Positions 54,831 to 64,000 of a stretch of 64,000 bases of DNA are shown here, one piece after another (within the stretch, counting starts at the first letter, position 1; every line of letters begins with the position of its first letter). Origin of the DNA: Lasiosphaeris hirsuta (lineage: Eukaryota; Ascomycota; Sordariomycetes; Sordariales; Lasiosphaeriaceae). The position numbers were made by a program, and so were the translations under genes. The stretch lies in the NCBI GenBank assembly GCA_030549175.1, contig JAUKUA010000007.1, positions 1,736,001 to 1,800,000 of the forward strand, given 5' to 3'. The notes under the pieces were generated by a model. The model saw nothing but the letters and a program-made list of their open reading frames with translations. It was not told the origin of the DNA and did not search any database.

Positions 54831-56209
54831 TGCGACTACCAGGAAAGTGATTGAACCGTTGTGAATTAAATGGGCTAGTATTTAAACACCTAAGGGCTTG
54901 TTAGCGACACATTTGGTGTATTTTAATGAAGGAAAGGCGTGTAAGGTAGGGAGAAAAGGCCTGTACGGCAGGGAGGAAAGGTGCGTGTAGAGGAGAGAAA
55001 AGGCGCGTGCGGCAGGGAAGAAAGGCATTTGGGGAGGAACAACGGCTCTTTTGAGGAGTATGAGACGGGCTGCCAAATAATCGCAGAGGCCTTCCGCGAG
55101 AGACAGCGGCTCTCAGCGTCAAGAAACGCGTGCGTGCAAGGAACAGTGATGAGGGGAGATAGAAAGGCGAGGGAGAGGTTTTTACTTAATGGGGATGAGA
55201 TAAGTAGGCCAGATAAACGGCCGATTGCTACCGAACGAAGAGGGTGGCAGAGATTGTGAAGAGGTAAAGGTTGAATGTGTGAAAGGATTTGGGAGTTTGA
55301 ATATTGGCTGCCAGATTGTGGGCGCACGGTCCAACAGTCTATAATGAAATCTCCCGCAACGGCAGGAGCGATAAGGGGGGAACTGGCTGTTAGCTCCCAT
55401 ATCAAGGCTTGCCGTCACAAGTTTCCGGATTCAGGGTGTGGTCAGGGGATCACGGGCCAGGGCTCGGTGTTGACTGCAGGCACGACTTGTTTGAATGTGT
55501 CTGTGGGGTCACAAGAACACCCATTTATTCGAATTTACACATAACAGCTATCGGATCTACGAGGGCAGCCTCTTCATGCTTCAGGTACATGCTTGACAGT
55601 GATTGATAGGTAAGTTGCCCTGAAAGACACAGCCTGGGGAGAATCCAGAGCCCAAACAGTCACTAGGCGCATCAATAACATATTGAAGCCCTTGGAATTC
55701 AAAGTAACTCAATTCTTGAATCTTGGAATTAAGCCATATCGAGATGTCTGCTTTGTTTGTTGACTTCAGGGGCAACTTTTGCAGTGCTTGCCGGTCCTCG
55801 CACACGCCCTTTTATCGCGTGAATATTCAAAATGACAGTAATAGTTTCACCATGTATTATTATTATTAAGATCTGATGAAGATAGCTGAAAATGATCGGT
55901 ATTCAAACAAGGAATGCGGCTGTCGCAGTACGTTTGTGGTGGCGCGACCGAGGACAGGAGGTGATGTCCGGGTGTGTGCATATCGCTGTACCCAGCTCGG
56001 CAGTGATCCCGGATGGCGCCATATGACGATAGGGGGTCCAGGGATTTGCTGGCAAGCCCGATTGCGGCCCCGACTCACAATTCGCGAAGGAAGGGCACCC
56101 GGGACTCCCAGGGCACCCACACCAAGCAGTGAGAACCTGTGAGATACCCACACAGGCGGGTTAAGAGTTATATATTTCTCATTTAAGGTAGTCACCTTAA
56201 TCCACACCC
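54831..56209. other. intergenic region with minisatellite, upstream of KAT
   Basis: About 1.4 kb without a recognisable gene. It contains the 22-bp minisatellite near its left end. The right part is A/T-richer and must hold the aminotransferase promoter and the 5' region of the minus-strand orphan gene. Confidence 0.55.
54931..55042. repeat. 22-bp minisatellite, five degenerate copies
   Basis: The core aaagg recurs at 54933, 54955, 54977, 54999 and 55021, exactly 22 bp apart, within units like gaaaaggcgcgtgcggcagg. It is a short purine-rich tandem repeat in intergenic DNA. Confidence 0.85.
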
Positions 56210-57945
56210 ATGACCGCACCCGCGACTCTGCTGCGGCCTCTTCTCCGGCATCCCTTTCCTTTCAGAACCACGCCCAAACTTACAGCGCAGCGATACCTGC
56301 ATTTTACTGCTGTCGCAATGTCACAGAAATTAAAGCCTGCCGCGCGTGTCACAGGCAACCGACAGGATGTTTGGTATGGATATGCTCCCCCGCACTGACT
56401 CGCCCCTCAACCTCAAATCGCGACTGACCCCCTGCACAGGTCCATTGTCAACGAAGCTGCCGCCGCTTCACCAAAGCAGCCCGTTGTGAACATGGGCCAG
56501 GGCTTCTTCGGCTACAACCCCCCTGAGTTCATCCTGAACGCCGCCAAGGGCGCCCTCGACCGGGTCGAGTGCAACCAGTACTCTCCCACCAAGGGGCGCC
56601 CCCGCCTCAAGAAAGCCCTCGCCGATGCCTATTCCCCTTTCTGGGGCCGCAAGTTAAACCCCGAGACTGAGATTGTTATCACCACAGGCGCCAATGAAGG
56701 TTTGTCCTGCTCCGGCTTTTTGCGTTTATGTCAGGACCCGTTATTGACTTGTGACAGGCATGCTCAGCGCCTTCATGGCCTTTATCGAAGAGGGCGACGA
56801 GGTCATCGTCTTTGAGCCATTCTTTGACCAGTAGGGCTACCAGTCTCACAGATATGGAGCTTTCATACTGACTTTCTTGTAGGTACATTAGCAACATCGA
56901 GATGCCAGGTGGCAAGATTGTCTATGTGCCCATGCACCCACCTGAGGAGGGCGGATTCAAGACTCTCTCAGCCGGCGAATGGTCCATCGACTTTGACGTC
57001 CTCGAGAGAGCCATCACTCCACGGACCAAGATGTTGGTCCTCAACACACCCCGTAGGTCGTCCCCTTCTTGAACTCAGCACCCTTGCGAATGGGCCAGGA
57101 CTAACACAGCTTCACCACAGACAACCCCGTCGGCAAGGTCTACTCAAAAGCAGAACTAGAAAAGATCGCCGAACTCTGCGTCAAGAACCAGATCATCATC
57201 CTCTCAGACGAGGTCTACGACCGCCTCTTTTACGTCCCGTTTACCCGCGTCGCCACTCTTTCTCCCGAGGTCGAGAAGCTCACCCTGACCGTCGGCTCCG
57301 CCGGCAAGAACTTTTATGCCACCGGATGGCGCGTTGGTACGTCTTCCGCCCCCTATCCATCGTCAATGTGTTCTAACCACCCCCGAATAGGCTGGCTCAT
57401 GGGCCCCGCCGAGCTGATCCAATATGTCGCGGCCGCGCACACCCGCATCTGCTACTCCTCCGTCTCTCCACTCCAAGAGGCCTGCGCGATCGGTATTATT
57501 CTCCGTCCCCCCTTTCTCCGTTACCCCCACTAACCCCTCCCGCCCCACGATAGGCTTTGAGCAAGCCGAAGCCGAGGGCTTCTGGGACCAGTGCGTGCAC
57601 GACATGAAGGCCAAGATGAGCCGCTTCAACGAGATCTGGGCCGAGCTGGGGCTGGCCTACTCGGAGCCCGAGGGCGGCTACTTCGTCATGGTCAACCTCA
57701 GCCGCGTCACCCTGCCCGCCGACTACCCCTTCCCAACGCACGTGGCCGAGCGCCCGCGCGACTTCAAGCTCGCTTGGTTCCTGATCCAGGAGCTCGGCGT
57801 CGCCGCCATCCCGCCCTCCGAGTTCTACACGGACGCCAACGCGCACATTGTCGAGGACTACCTACGCTTCGCCGTCTGCAAGCCAGATGAGGTGCTGGAG
57901 GATGCCAAGGAGAGGTTGAGGGGGTTGAAGAAGTACATTCAGTGA
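56210..57945 (+). CDS. kynurenine aminotransferase (BNA3-like, class I/II PLP)
   Basis: Seven exons, 56210-56373, 56440-56699, 56758-56830, 56883-57052, 57121-57336, 57391-57492 and 57554-57945, give 458 residues. The fold-type I aminotransferase converts kynurenine with 2-oxoglutarate to kynurenic acid and also accepts related substrates. Seen: NMGQGFFGYNPPEFILNAAK, NQYSPTKGRPRLKKALAD, VITTGANEGMLSAFMAFIE, LNTPHNPVGKVYSKAELEKI, SDEVYDRLFY, the PLP lysine in GSAGKNFYATGWRVGWLMG (Lys285) and FRFAVCK-like ending YLRFAVCKPDEVLEDAKERL. The first 36 residues are Arg/Pro-rich and acid-free, a mitochondrial presequence; Met37 (MSQKLKPAARVTGNRQDVW) would give a cytosolic form. Short introns mostly in phases 1 and 2. 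Tail-to-tail with an aldehyde dehydrogenase. Confidence 0.93.
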
Positions 57946-58251
57946 TTTTGGGTGTCTTTGGGGGCTAGAGAGGTGAGAGCCTGAGAGATTTGGCAGGTTA
58001 GATTTGCGATGATAGATGATGTGGATAGACCTCTTGGCAAGAGGGACAGAAAGCATTGGCGGCCTTCGACTATGGGATACTGTGAACCGCAATGACTTTC
58101 GACAGCAACGCCGAAACTGCTATGTAAGAGGATCGCTACAAAATACCGCCACTCATGTCTGCAACCCCCTTTTGGGGGCCAAACAAACAAAGTCTTAAGA
58201 CAATAAAAGCCTACCACACCCAAAAATACAAATCCCAACATGCCCTCTGGC
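57946..58251. terminator. 3' regions of convergent KAT and ALDH
   Basis: A 306-bp spacer between stop codons. No gene is seen. Confidence 0.5.
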
Positions 58252-59858
58252 TCACTTGGCAAAGTGCAAGCACTGCGTGTACGCGTATGACAACAAACCC
58301 TGCTTGCCCATCTCGCCGCCAAAACCGCTGTCCTTGAAGCCCGAGAAGTACGCGCCATAGTTGGGCCGCTCAAATTGGTTAATCCAGACGCCGCCAGCTT
58401 CCAAGCGGCGTGCGATGCGCTCGGCCCGCACGAGATCAGTCGAGTAGACCGAGGCGCCGAGCCCGGCATTGGCCAAGTTGGAGCGCTTGATGACGTCGTC
58501 CTCGTCAGACCACGAGAGGATCGGGAGGACGGGGCCTGGTTTGCGGTCAGAAACGTTAACCGCAAGGAATTTTAGAGGGGGGAAAGGAGAAAAGACGTAC
58601 CAAACTGCTCCTCCTTGACCAGCCAGCTGTCCTCGGGCGGCTTGGACACGATGGTCGGCGGCAGCCAGAAGCCCTTGCCAGCGGCCGTGACGGCCTGGGT
58701 CTTGCCGCCCGTGACGATGTTGTACCCGTTCTTCTTGCAGTCCTCGATGATGCCCTTGACCACCTCGAACTGCATCTTGTTGTCGACGGGGCCGAACACG
58801 CTCGGCGCGCTGGCGTCCTCCTGGATGGCGTAGCCCCGCTCGACCTCGGCCACCAACCGCTCCAGAAAATCGTCGTAGATGCTCTCGTGCACGTAGATGC
58901 GCTTGCTGGCGACGCACACCTGGCCGGCGTTGAAGAAGCCGCCGCTCGCGACGCTCGGGATCGTCCTTTCGAGGTCGGCGTCGGGGCAGACAACGCAGGC
59001 GTCGTTCCCCGCCAGCTCCAGCGTCACTTTCTTGAGCGTCTTGGAGCAGCTGGCCATAACCCGCTTGCCGGTCGCAATGGTGCCCGTGAAGCTGATCTTG
59101 GCGATGCCCGGGTGCAGAGTCATGAGGGCGCCCAAGTCAGCACCACCATTGAGCACCTGGAACACGCCCGGCGGTAGCACACCCCGGCTCAACTCGACCC
59201 ACTTCATGACGGCGTAGGGCGTGAAGGGCGACGGCTTGACGATGACACAGTTGCCCGTCACCAGCGACGACACCACCTTGATGTTGCTGAGGATCAGCGG
59301 GAAGTTCCACGGGCAGATGGCCCCAACAACACCCAGAGGTAAATGCGTGGCGACCACGCGGGTCGTGTCATCTTCATACTGGACTTCGTCTTCGAGCGCG
59401 GTTTTGGCTAGGGAGGGTTAGGTCCCTGCTTTGCTTGGTGTTGGGCGGGGAGGGGAAGAGGACTGACAGTAGTAAAGGCACTGCGCAATCGAGGCGTTGA
59501 CGTCGATGGATGCCAGGATCGCCTGCGTGGCACATCAGTCTTCACGTTGGACACTACCCGATGAGCGTTTGGCACGTACCGACTTGCCCGTCTCCTTGGA
59601 CAGAATCTCGGACAGCTCGCCAATGTGTTCTTCGAGAATCTCAGCAAGCTTCACCAACAGGGCCTGGCGCTCAGGCACCGTGGTCCGCGACCACGTTGTA
59701 AAGGCTTTTTGCGCGGCAACAATGGCATCCTCAAAGTCGTCAGTCGAGGCGATCGGGCACGGCCACAGGTCCTCCTCGGTCCGCGGGTTGGTCACGGCAT
59801 GAGTCTTTTCGCTACCCCGCAGCTCATCGTTGATGATGTTGAAGAATTGAGGTTGCAT
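58252..59858 (-). CDS. NAD(P)-dependent aldehyde dehydrogenase
   Basis: Four exons, 59580-59858, 59468-59522, 58601-59407 and 58252-58535, give 474 residues. The second exon is 55 bases. The ALDH superfamily oxidises aldehydes to acids. Visible: GVVGAICPWNFPLILSNIKV, KPSPFTPYAVMKW, ISFTGTIATGKRVM, the general base Glu242 in LELAGND, catalytic Cys276 in FFNAGQVCVASKRIYV, EEQFGPVLPI across the last junction, and the C-terminal GGVWINQFERPNYGAYFSGF and KDSGFGGEMG. Introns use gtacgt, gtcagt and gtacgt donors. No signal peptide or import sequence is obvious, so cytosolic location is inferred. The substrate is not predictable; the frame upstream of the ATG to 59999 is open but not family-like. Confidence 0.92.
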
Positions 59859-61334
59859 CCTGGTGATCTCGGATCTTAGGCGCGACAGGGGTTCGGCTGA
59901 TCGAGGGAGTAGTGGTGAGAAACGAAGGAGCAGCAGAGTGACGAGCCCGGGTGAGACAGAGAGATAAAAGGCGACCACGACCAGCACAAGACTCTGCAAA
60001 GTACTACAGAGGACAGAAGATGAAACGTAGATTCATGGCCAACCAACAGCTTGCGCACTCTGCCTGATATCTCTCGCTACTTTGAAGCAACCATCCGACC
60101 ATTTACTGTATATGTAAGACAAATAAACGGCCGAGGATTCATTCGGCCGGCAGTATTGCTGCAGGCCGTCTGGTCCTCAAATACCCGGAGACCTTTTTCC
60201 ACGGGTACCCCAAGCGTGGCGGGCGGCAGATCTCGACAAATGTTGGCTCCGTTCACTCCGCTGGCTCCATTGCCACGCTGGCAACCCTGGTCGTCCACGA
60301 TGCGGAGAATGAGGGGTTTAAACTTTTGTTGCGGCGGCAGATATGCCGTCTGGGCGAACTAGGACAGGGTCGCCAACCCAGCAGAGCAGGGGTTCTTGTC
60401 CCCTCGAGTTGTTAGAGGCCTGTGTTGTCCGGGCTTGAAACGGTTTCACTTGGGAAGCGGGCAGAGGGAAGCTGCTCAATATCCTTTGCAGCTATGTCCG
60501 AAATGACTTATCACTGTAATTATTGGGTAAATGGTGTGTCAGTATGCATGTTGGTGAATCTGAGAATCGGATTGGAATTAAGAGTAGCCCATATCCAATA
60601 TAAACAGATGGGTTCTTTTCACCAAGGTGAAGACTGCAAGAGGAGTTCCCAAGAGCAAAACAATCGCTGATTCGGTGCAGTTGCTGCTCTAGGGATAATT
60701 TGAGGTGTGTCTGGGGCTAAGCGCCCCGCCGTGGTATCCCGAGCGGAGTCTTTCCGCTTGTTGCTGAAGGCTTGGCTTCCTTGGCCGCAGACGATGAACG
60801 AACTGTGACGGGAGAAACAAGCCAAGGCTGAAGCCGATTAATCCAAGGCTGTTTGGTATGGCTTTCATGGCTTTCCCAAAGTGACTCGGTATCTCAGTTG
60901 ACTTGCATGCTAGGGGGGTGTTAAAAAAAGAAAGAAATAGAAAAGGGAGCAGAGGTAAGTCCGCGCCTGTGAACTTGGAGTGTGAAATCGAGGCAAGATT
61001 GAGGTTCAAAGCTCAGGCGAGCAAGATAGCTGAAGATGAGGCGCACTGAAATGCCACTTTGTAAAGGTCGTGCTGACGCTGGACATCGAATGCCTAGTTT
61101 TGGGAGGTCGACTGCATATGCCAGTTGATATCAAGGGTACACGGGATAGCGGTTGCTGGGTTTGCTCATCTAACATACCAGTACTCTCCAAGCGCTGCTC
61201 GCAGAAACTACTGCAAAGAATGGACTCGGGATGAGAACCCTCACCGCAGTCAATCTTGAATTGATGGAGACTTGTCCCATGCTGTTGTGTTGACAGCTGC
61301 AGCTATAATACAACGCCAACAGTAATTGTTATAC
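59859..61334. other. upstream region of ALDH without recognisable genes
   Basis: About 1.5 kb. Short frames on both strands, none with a domain. The A/T content rises after 60400. No repeat or RNA gene was recognised. Confidence 0.5.
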
Positions 61335-63040
61335 TCAGGCATGGGTCATCTCTCGGTGGCGGACGTGGCAATTAATATTATAACCCATTGGTGATGAAGA
61401 GGGCATATGCCACCAGTCCAGAGCTCCGTCCCATGGAATGTCGATCCAGCGAAACTTAGAGGTGCCTAGAGAACTCTCGGCCATCGGATCGCGGTCGAAT
61501 TTGTCTCGAACTAGTGGTTTCTCCACGCTGATATCGGCAACGAAGCGATGCATACACCAGGATTTGGTTTGCTGCCGCGAGGCAAATATACAGACGACTT
61601 GTGTTGGGGGCAGGCAGCGTTTCAAGTTGCCAGTCGAAACGGAATCGCCCAATAGTGTCTTTTAGCCATCGCTATACTGGACGAGCATGCCCGCGACTGG
61701 CTGGTTTCTGTGCGAGGTCTGCCTACATAGGGTTACTTTCGCGATGCCTTCTAGGTTGCAGGATGAGAAATAACATGGCGGGCGCCAATGAGTGTGGTGC
61801 TGAAAGCACTGCTCGAGTTCCGAGGGGACCATACGAGGTGCGAGAGGTAGATCGGCTGACAAGAGAAGCCGGTGAGCGATCTCAAAAGCCATGTATTGAA
61901 TCCCGGAGCCGGTCCTAGCATCTGGAATGTTGTAATATACCCGGGATTCATTTTGTGGAGGGGAGTATAATCTTTGGCATCGGATATGGTTTTGAACACC
62001 AATAGGGTCCCAGTTACCGAAAAGGTAGTCGCGCCCCTTACTTGTTGTAAACTGTGTAGGGTGGGCGAGTCAGCCTTGGTATTCCCATTCTAAGAGGGGC
62101 AACACTCGCGTACCTTCAGTCCGATGATGTTTTCTGCATAGAAACTGTCCGGCATGGAGATCAGAGTCCTGCTTATTTTAGTTAGATACTCATTCGAGCC
62201 CATTGGCATATAAATCTAGTCGACGTGCCGGACCGAGGTTCGATCAACATCCCTATAAAAATCAAGGTCATTGCCGTCACGGTGGGCATGTATCGCGACT
62301 AGAGACGTGTTTCTCATGTCGAGGGTATACGGGTTACACCACAAGGAGCCTGTCACGGCAACAGAACACCCCAGTAATGCCCGGAGCATTGCACTCAAAA
62401 TAAGACATCCTGAAGCTTTTGTTGTTGATGCTGGGATGTGGGTTTGGGCTGTAACCGAGTGTCCTGAGCCAGATGAGGTTGGTTGGAGGGGAGGGGAGCG
62501 GCCAGCTAATGCTGTGGTTAAGCGGTAGTTGTCCGTTTGCGACACTGGATTTCCCTGAGTTTTGTGCCCTACTGCCTTGTTAGACTGGTACGTAGATCTC
62601 TCAGCAGTGTCCATGCATCGCTTTTTGTGGTGATGCTTATTGATGCGCCATGGGTGGAGATCCGCCTCCACCATGTTCCTGGCGAGGGGCTGAGGTTGGG
62701 AGAGAGGACAGCGTCCTGATGATTAGGCGGGAGGAGTGAACCTGGCGAATACCAAGATGGTCCAGAGCAACATATATGAAGCGCACCTTGGGCATCTAGC
62801 ACAAGCGTCTTCGTCGGTGGCGTTTCGCAGGCTGCTGACATAGCGAATCCCGTCAATCGTGACGTAACTTGCATAGACATGGCGAGAAAGGTCAAATTTG
62901 CGGTCTTCACCGCCATGTTTCCCCCCACGAGGCTCGGCGGCGACGAAAAATGTGGTGGGGAGATGAGAGGTCACAAGCAGCCAAAGTTCATCCGGGAGAC
63001 GTAGGCGGCGTGGTTCAAAGATGAGCTTTAGCTTGGGCAC
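61335..63040 (-). pseudogene. decayed fungal orphan-family gene with F-box-like start
   Basis: Reading leftwards from an ATG at 63040, pieces in changing frames follow one order: MPKLKLIFEPRRLRLPDELW with LLVTSHL (an F-box-like LPDELW start), YASYVTIDGIRYVSSLRN, a middle part with PSPGTWWRRISTH, then NTSLVAIHAHRDGNDLDFYR with IYMPMGSNEYLT after a stop, then GVQNHIRCQRLYSPPQNESR, and finally FRWIDIPWDGALDWWHMPSS. Each piece is open for only 60-150 codons and stops lie between them. The pieces and their order recall a family of large fungal proteins of unknown function seen in many Sordariomycetes, but I recognise the pattern only from memory. The assignment to a single broken gene is inference. 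Confidence 0.55.
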
Positions 63041-64000
63041 GAGAAGGTGCTGTAGGCGGTCTATGCGTCGCTTCTACTCGGTAAAAGGAGGCTAGAAGTC
63101 GTATTCTATGGCATCCAGATATGTCTGGGAGAGATTGCAAATCTTGAGGCTGTAGCAGCTACTATGAAGAGGGATGCCATGGCGAAGGTTACTACGAGGC
63201 CTGGGATTCCTCCGGTCGCGATGATTGTGTGGAGAACCTTGACAAAAAGCGACCACGGGGCACATGTGGTAGCAGGCAGCCTTTCCACCGCTCTCCGTGT
63301 CGACGGTTGTACCTCGTGACCAGGGTAACTCTTCAGAAACCGAAATGGTACCCAGGGGGGCGTTGATGAAAGTTGGGGAGGGTCAGCAACGCGGCGGAAA
63401 CAAGGGACACGATATAAAGAAAAGCAACACACCAACGACAATAAGCTGGTCCGTCTCGAGCATGAAGCGACACAGTCTGCATTGCGGTGATGGAACATAA
63501 TACCGCTGCGGGACTACGTGGGATTTGCGACGCGTCCAGACATGACTACTACCTGCTACAGACATAGCAGTACACGGCCGCTCGAGTCTCGAACTGGAGC
63601 CGTTCAGGCGCGATTGGTGTGGGGGTCTTGGTGTTTGCCAAGCGCGTCCGACTGAGATTGGTGAATCAGACGACGTCGGTTGTCAGCAAGGAACCCAGGC
63701 ATGGCAGACTTGACATCGATACAGGGTTAGGGTTGGTTCTAAGCTCGCTTTGCGCGTCAAGGAGACGACCGACGAGGCATTGGGCCGCCTGGAGCCGGCC
63801 GACACACGGCAGGGCGACTGAACGGTGGGGTAACAGGGGGTAGCTTTGTCAACCCCACCATCGGCCACACTCTCCCCCCCATCCCCTCGCCGATAAGCTG
63901 CTCTGTCCGTCCAGAAAGCGTCTCCTCCTCCCTCTCACACGGTGATTTGCCCAGGTGCTGGCAGGGCTTGCAGGAGCTGGCACGCTAGCAGATCGAGGGA
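63041..64000. other. right-edge region without supportable genes
   Basis: About 960 bp. A minus-strand frame (63106-63498) contains one hydrophobic stretch (IPGLVVTFAMASLFIVAATA) that could be a membrane helix, but nothing else supports a gene. The region after 63700 is GC-richer and may be a promoter of a gene beyond the window. Confidence 0.4.

Noticed and set aside
57946..58251. Secondary-metabolite cluster involving KAT, ALDH and the thiolase
   Set aside because: No core synthase, transporter or cluster regulator is present, and the genes are far apart among housekeeping genes.
61500..63000. Possibility that the right-end fragments are exons of an intact gene
   Set aside because: The frames end at stops inside conserved pieces and not at clear donor sites, and too many junctions would be needed. 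Decay is the simpler reading, though not proven.
63722..63734. Telomere-like ggttagggttgg
   Set aside because: Two units only, and no array follows. A chance match in a region with ordinary sequence on both sides.

Overview
This 64 kb window is chromosomal DNA of a filamentous ascomycete (Pezizomycotina, most likely a Sordariomycete). Short 50-100 bp GT-AG introns with ctaac-like branch sites, a GC-rich third codon position, nuclear genes for mitochondrial proteins, a PTH11-type rhodopsin-domain protein and a NACHT-type STAND relic all fit. No species can be named from the sequence alone. No tRNA, rRNA, CRISPR array or intact transposon was recognised.

Layout. 0-16 kb: the 5' end of a membrane protein leaving the left edge (-), RQC1/TCF25 (+), an ATX1-like copper chaperone (+), an SCP-x type thiolase (+), a PTH11-like membrane protein (+), then a head-to-head pair of a mitochondrial PPR protein (-) and mitoribosomal mS23/RSM25 (+). 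16-31 kb: ALG14 (-), inner nuclear membrane protein IMA1 (+) tail-to-tail with exocyst SEC6 (-), COX8 (-), glutathione reductase (-), the mitochondrial resolvase CCE1 (+) tail-to-tail with a RecQ helicase (-). 33-36 kb: SOG2 of the RAM/MOR polarity network (+), behind a 2.7 kb gene-poor upstream region. 42.8-51 kb: BLOC1S1 (+), TSC13 (-) head-to-head with MTR4 (+), and DSC3 (-). 52.7-59.9 kb: an atypical Rho-like GTPase (-), an orphan gene (-), a kynurenine aminotransferase (+) tail-to-tail with an aldehyde dehydrogenase (-).

Between these housekeeping blocks lie accessory, decayed segments. 37.1-42.5 kb holds a broken STAND/NLR-like gene (DUF7708-like N-terminus, NACHT P-loop, C-terminal region), a broken DUF3669 gene and an unidentified ORF remnant. 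51.0-52.5 kb holds an ankyrin fragment and a duplicated P-loop gene fragment. 61.3-63.1 kb holds a decayed fungal orphan-family gene. Many disabling stops are of the type expected from CpA-to-TpA change (CAG/CAA to TAG/TAA), compatible with repeat-induced point mutation but not proof of it.

Functional themes: mitochondrial gene expression and respiration (PPR protein, mS23, COX8, CCE1), redox (GLR1), secretion and lipids (SEC6, TSC13, ALG14, DSC3, BLOC1S1), RNA and protein quality control (MTR4, RQC1), and amino-acid and fatty-acid oxidation (KAT, ALDH, thiolase). No convincing new multi-gene system was found. The strongest leads are the decaying NLR-like island, the divergent CAAX-less Rho-like GTPase with a 28-nt exon, and the probable dual start sites of two genes.
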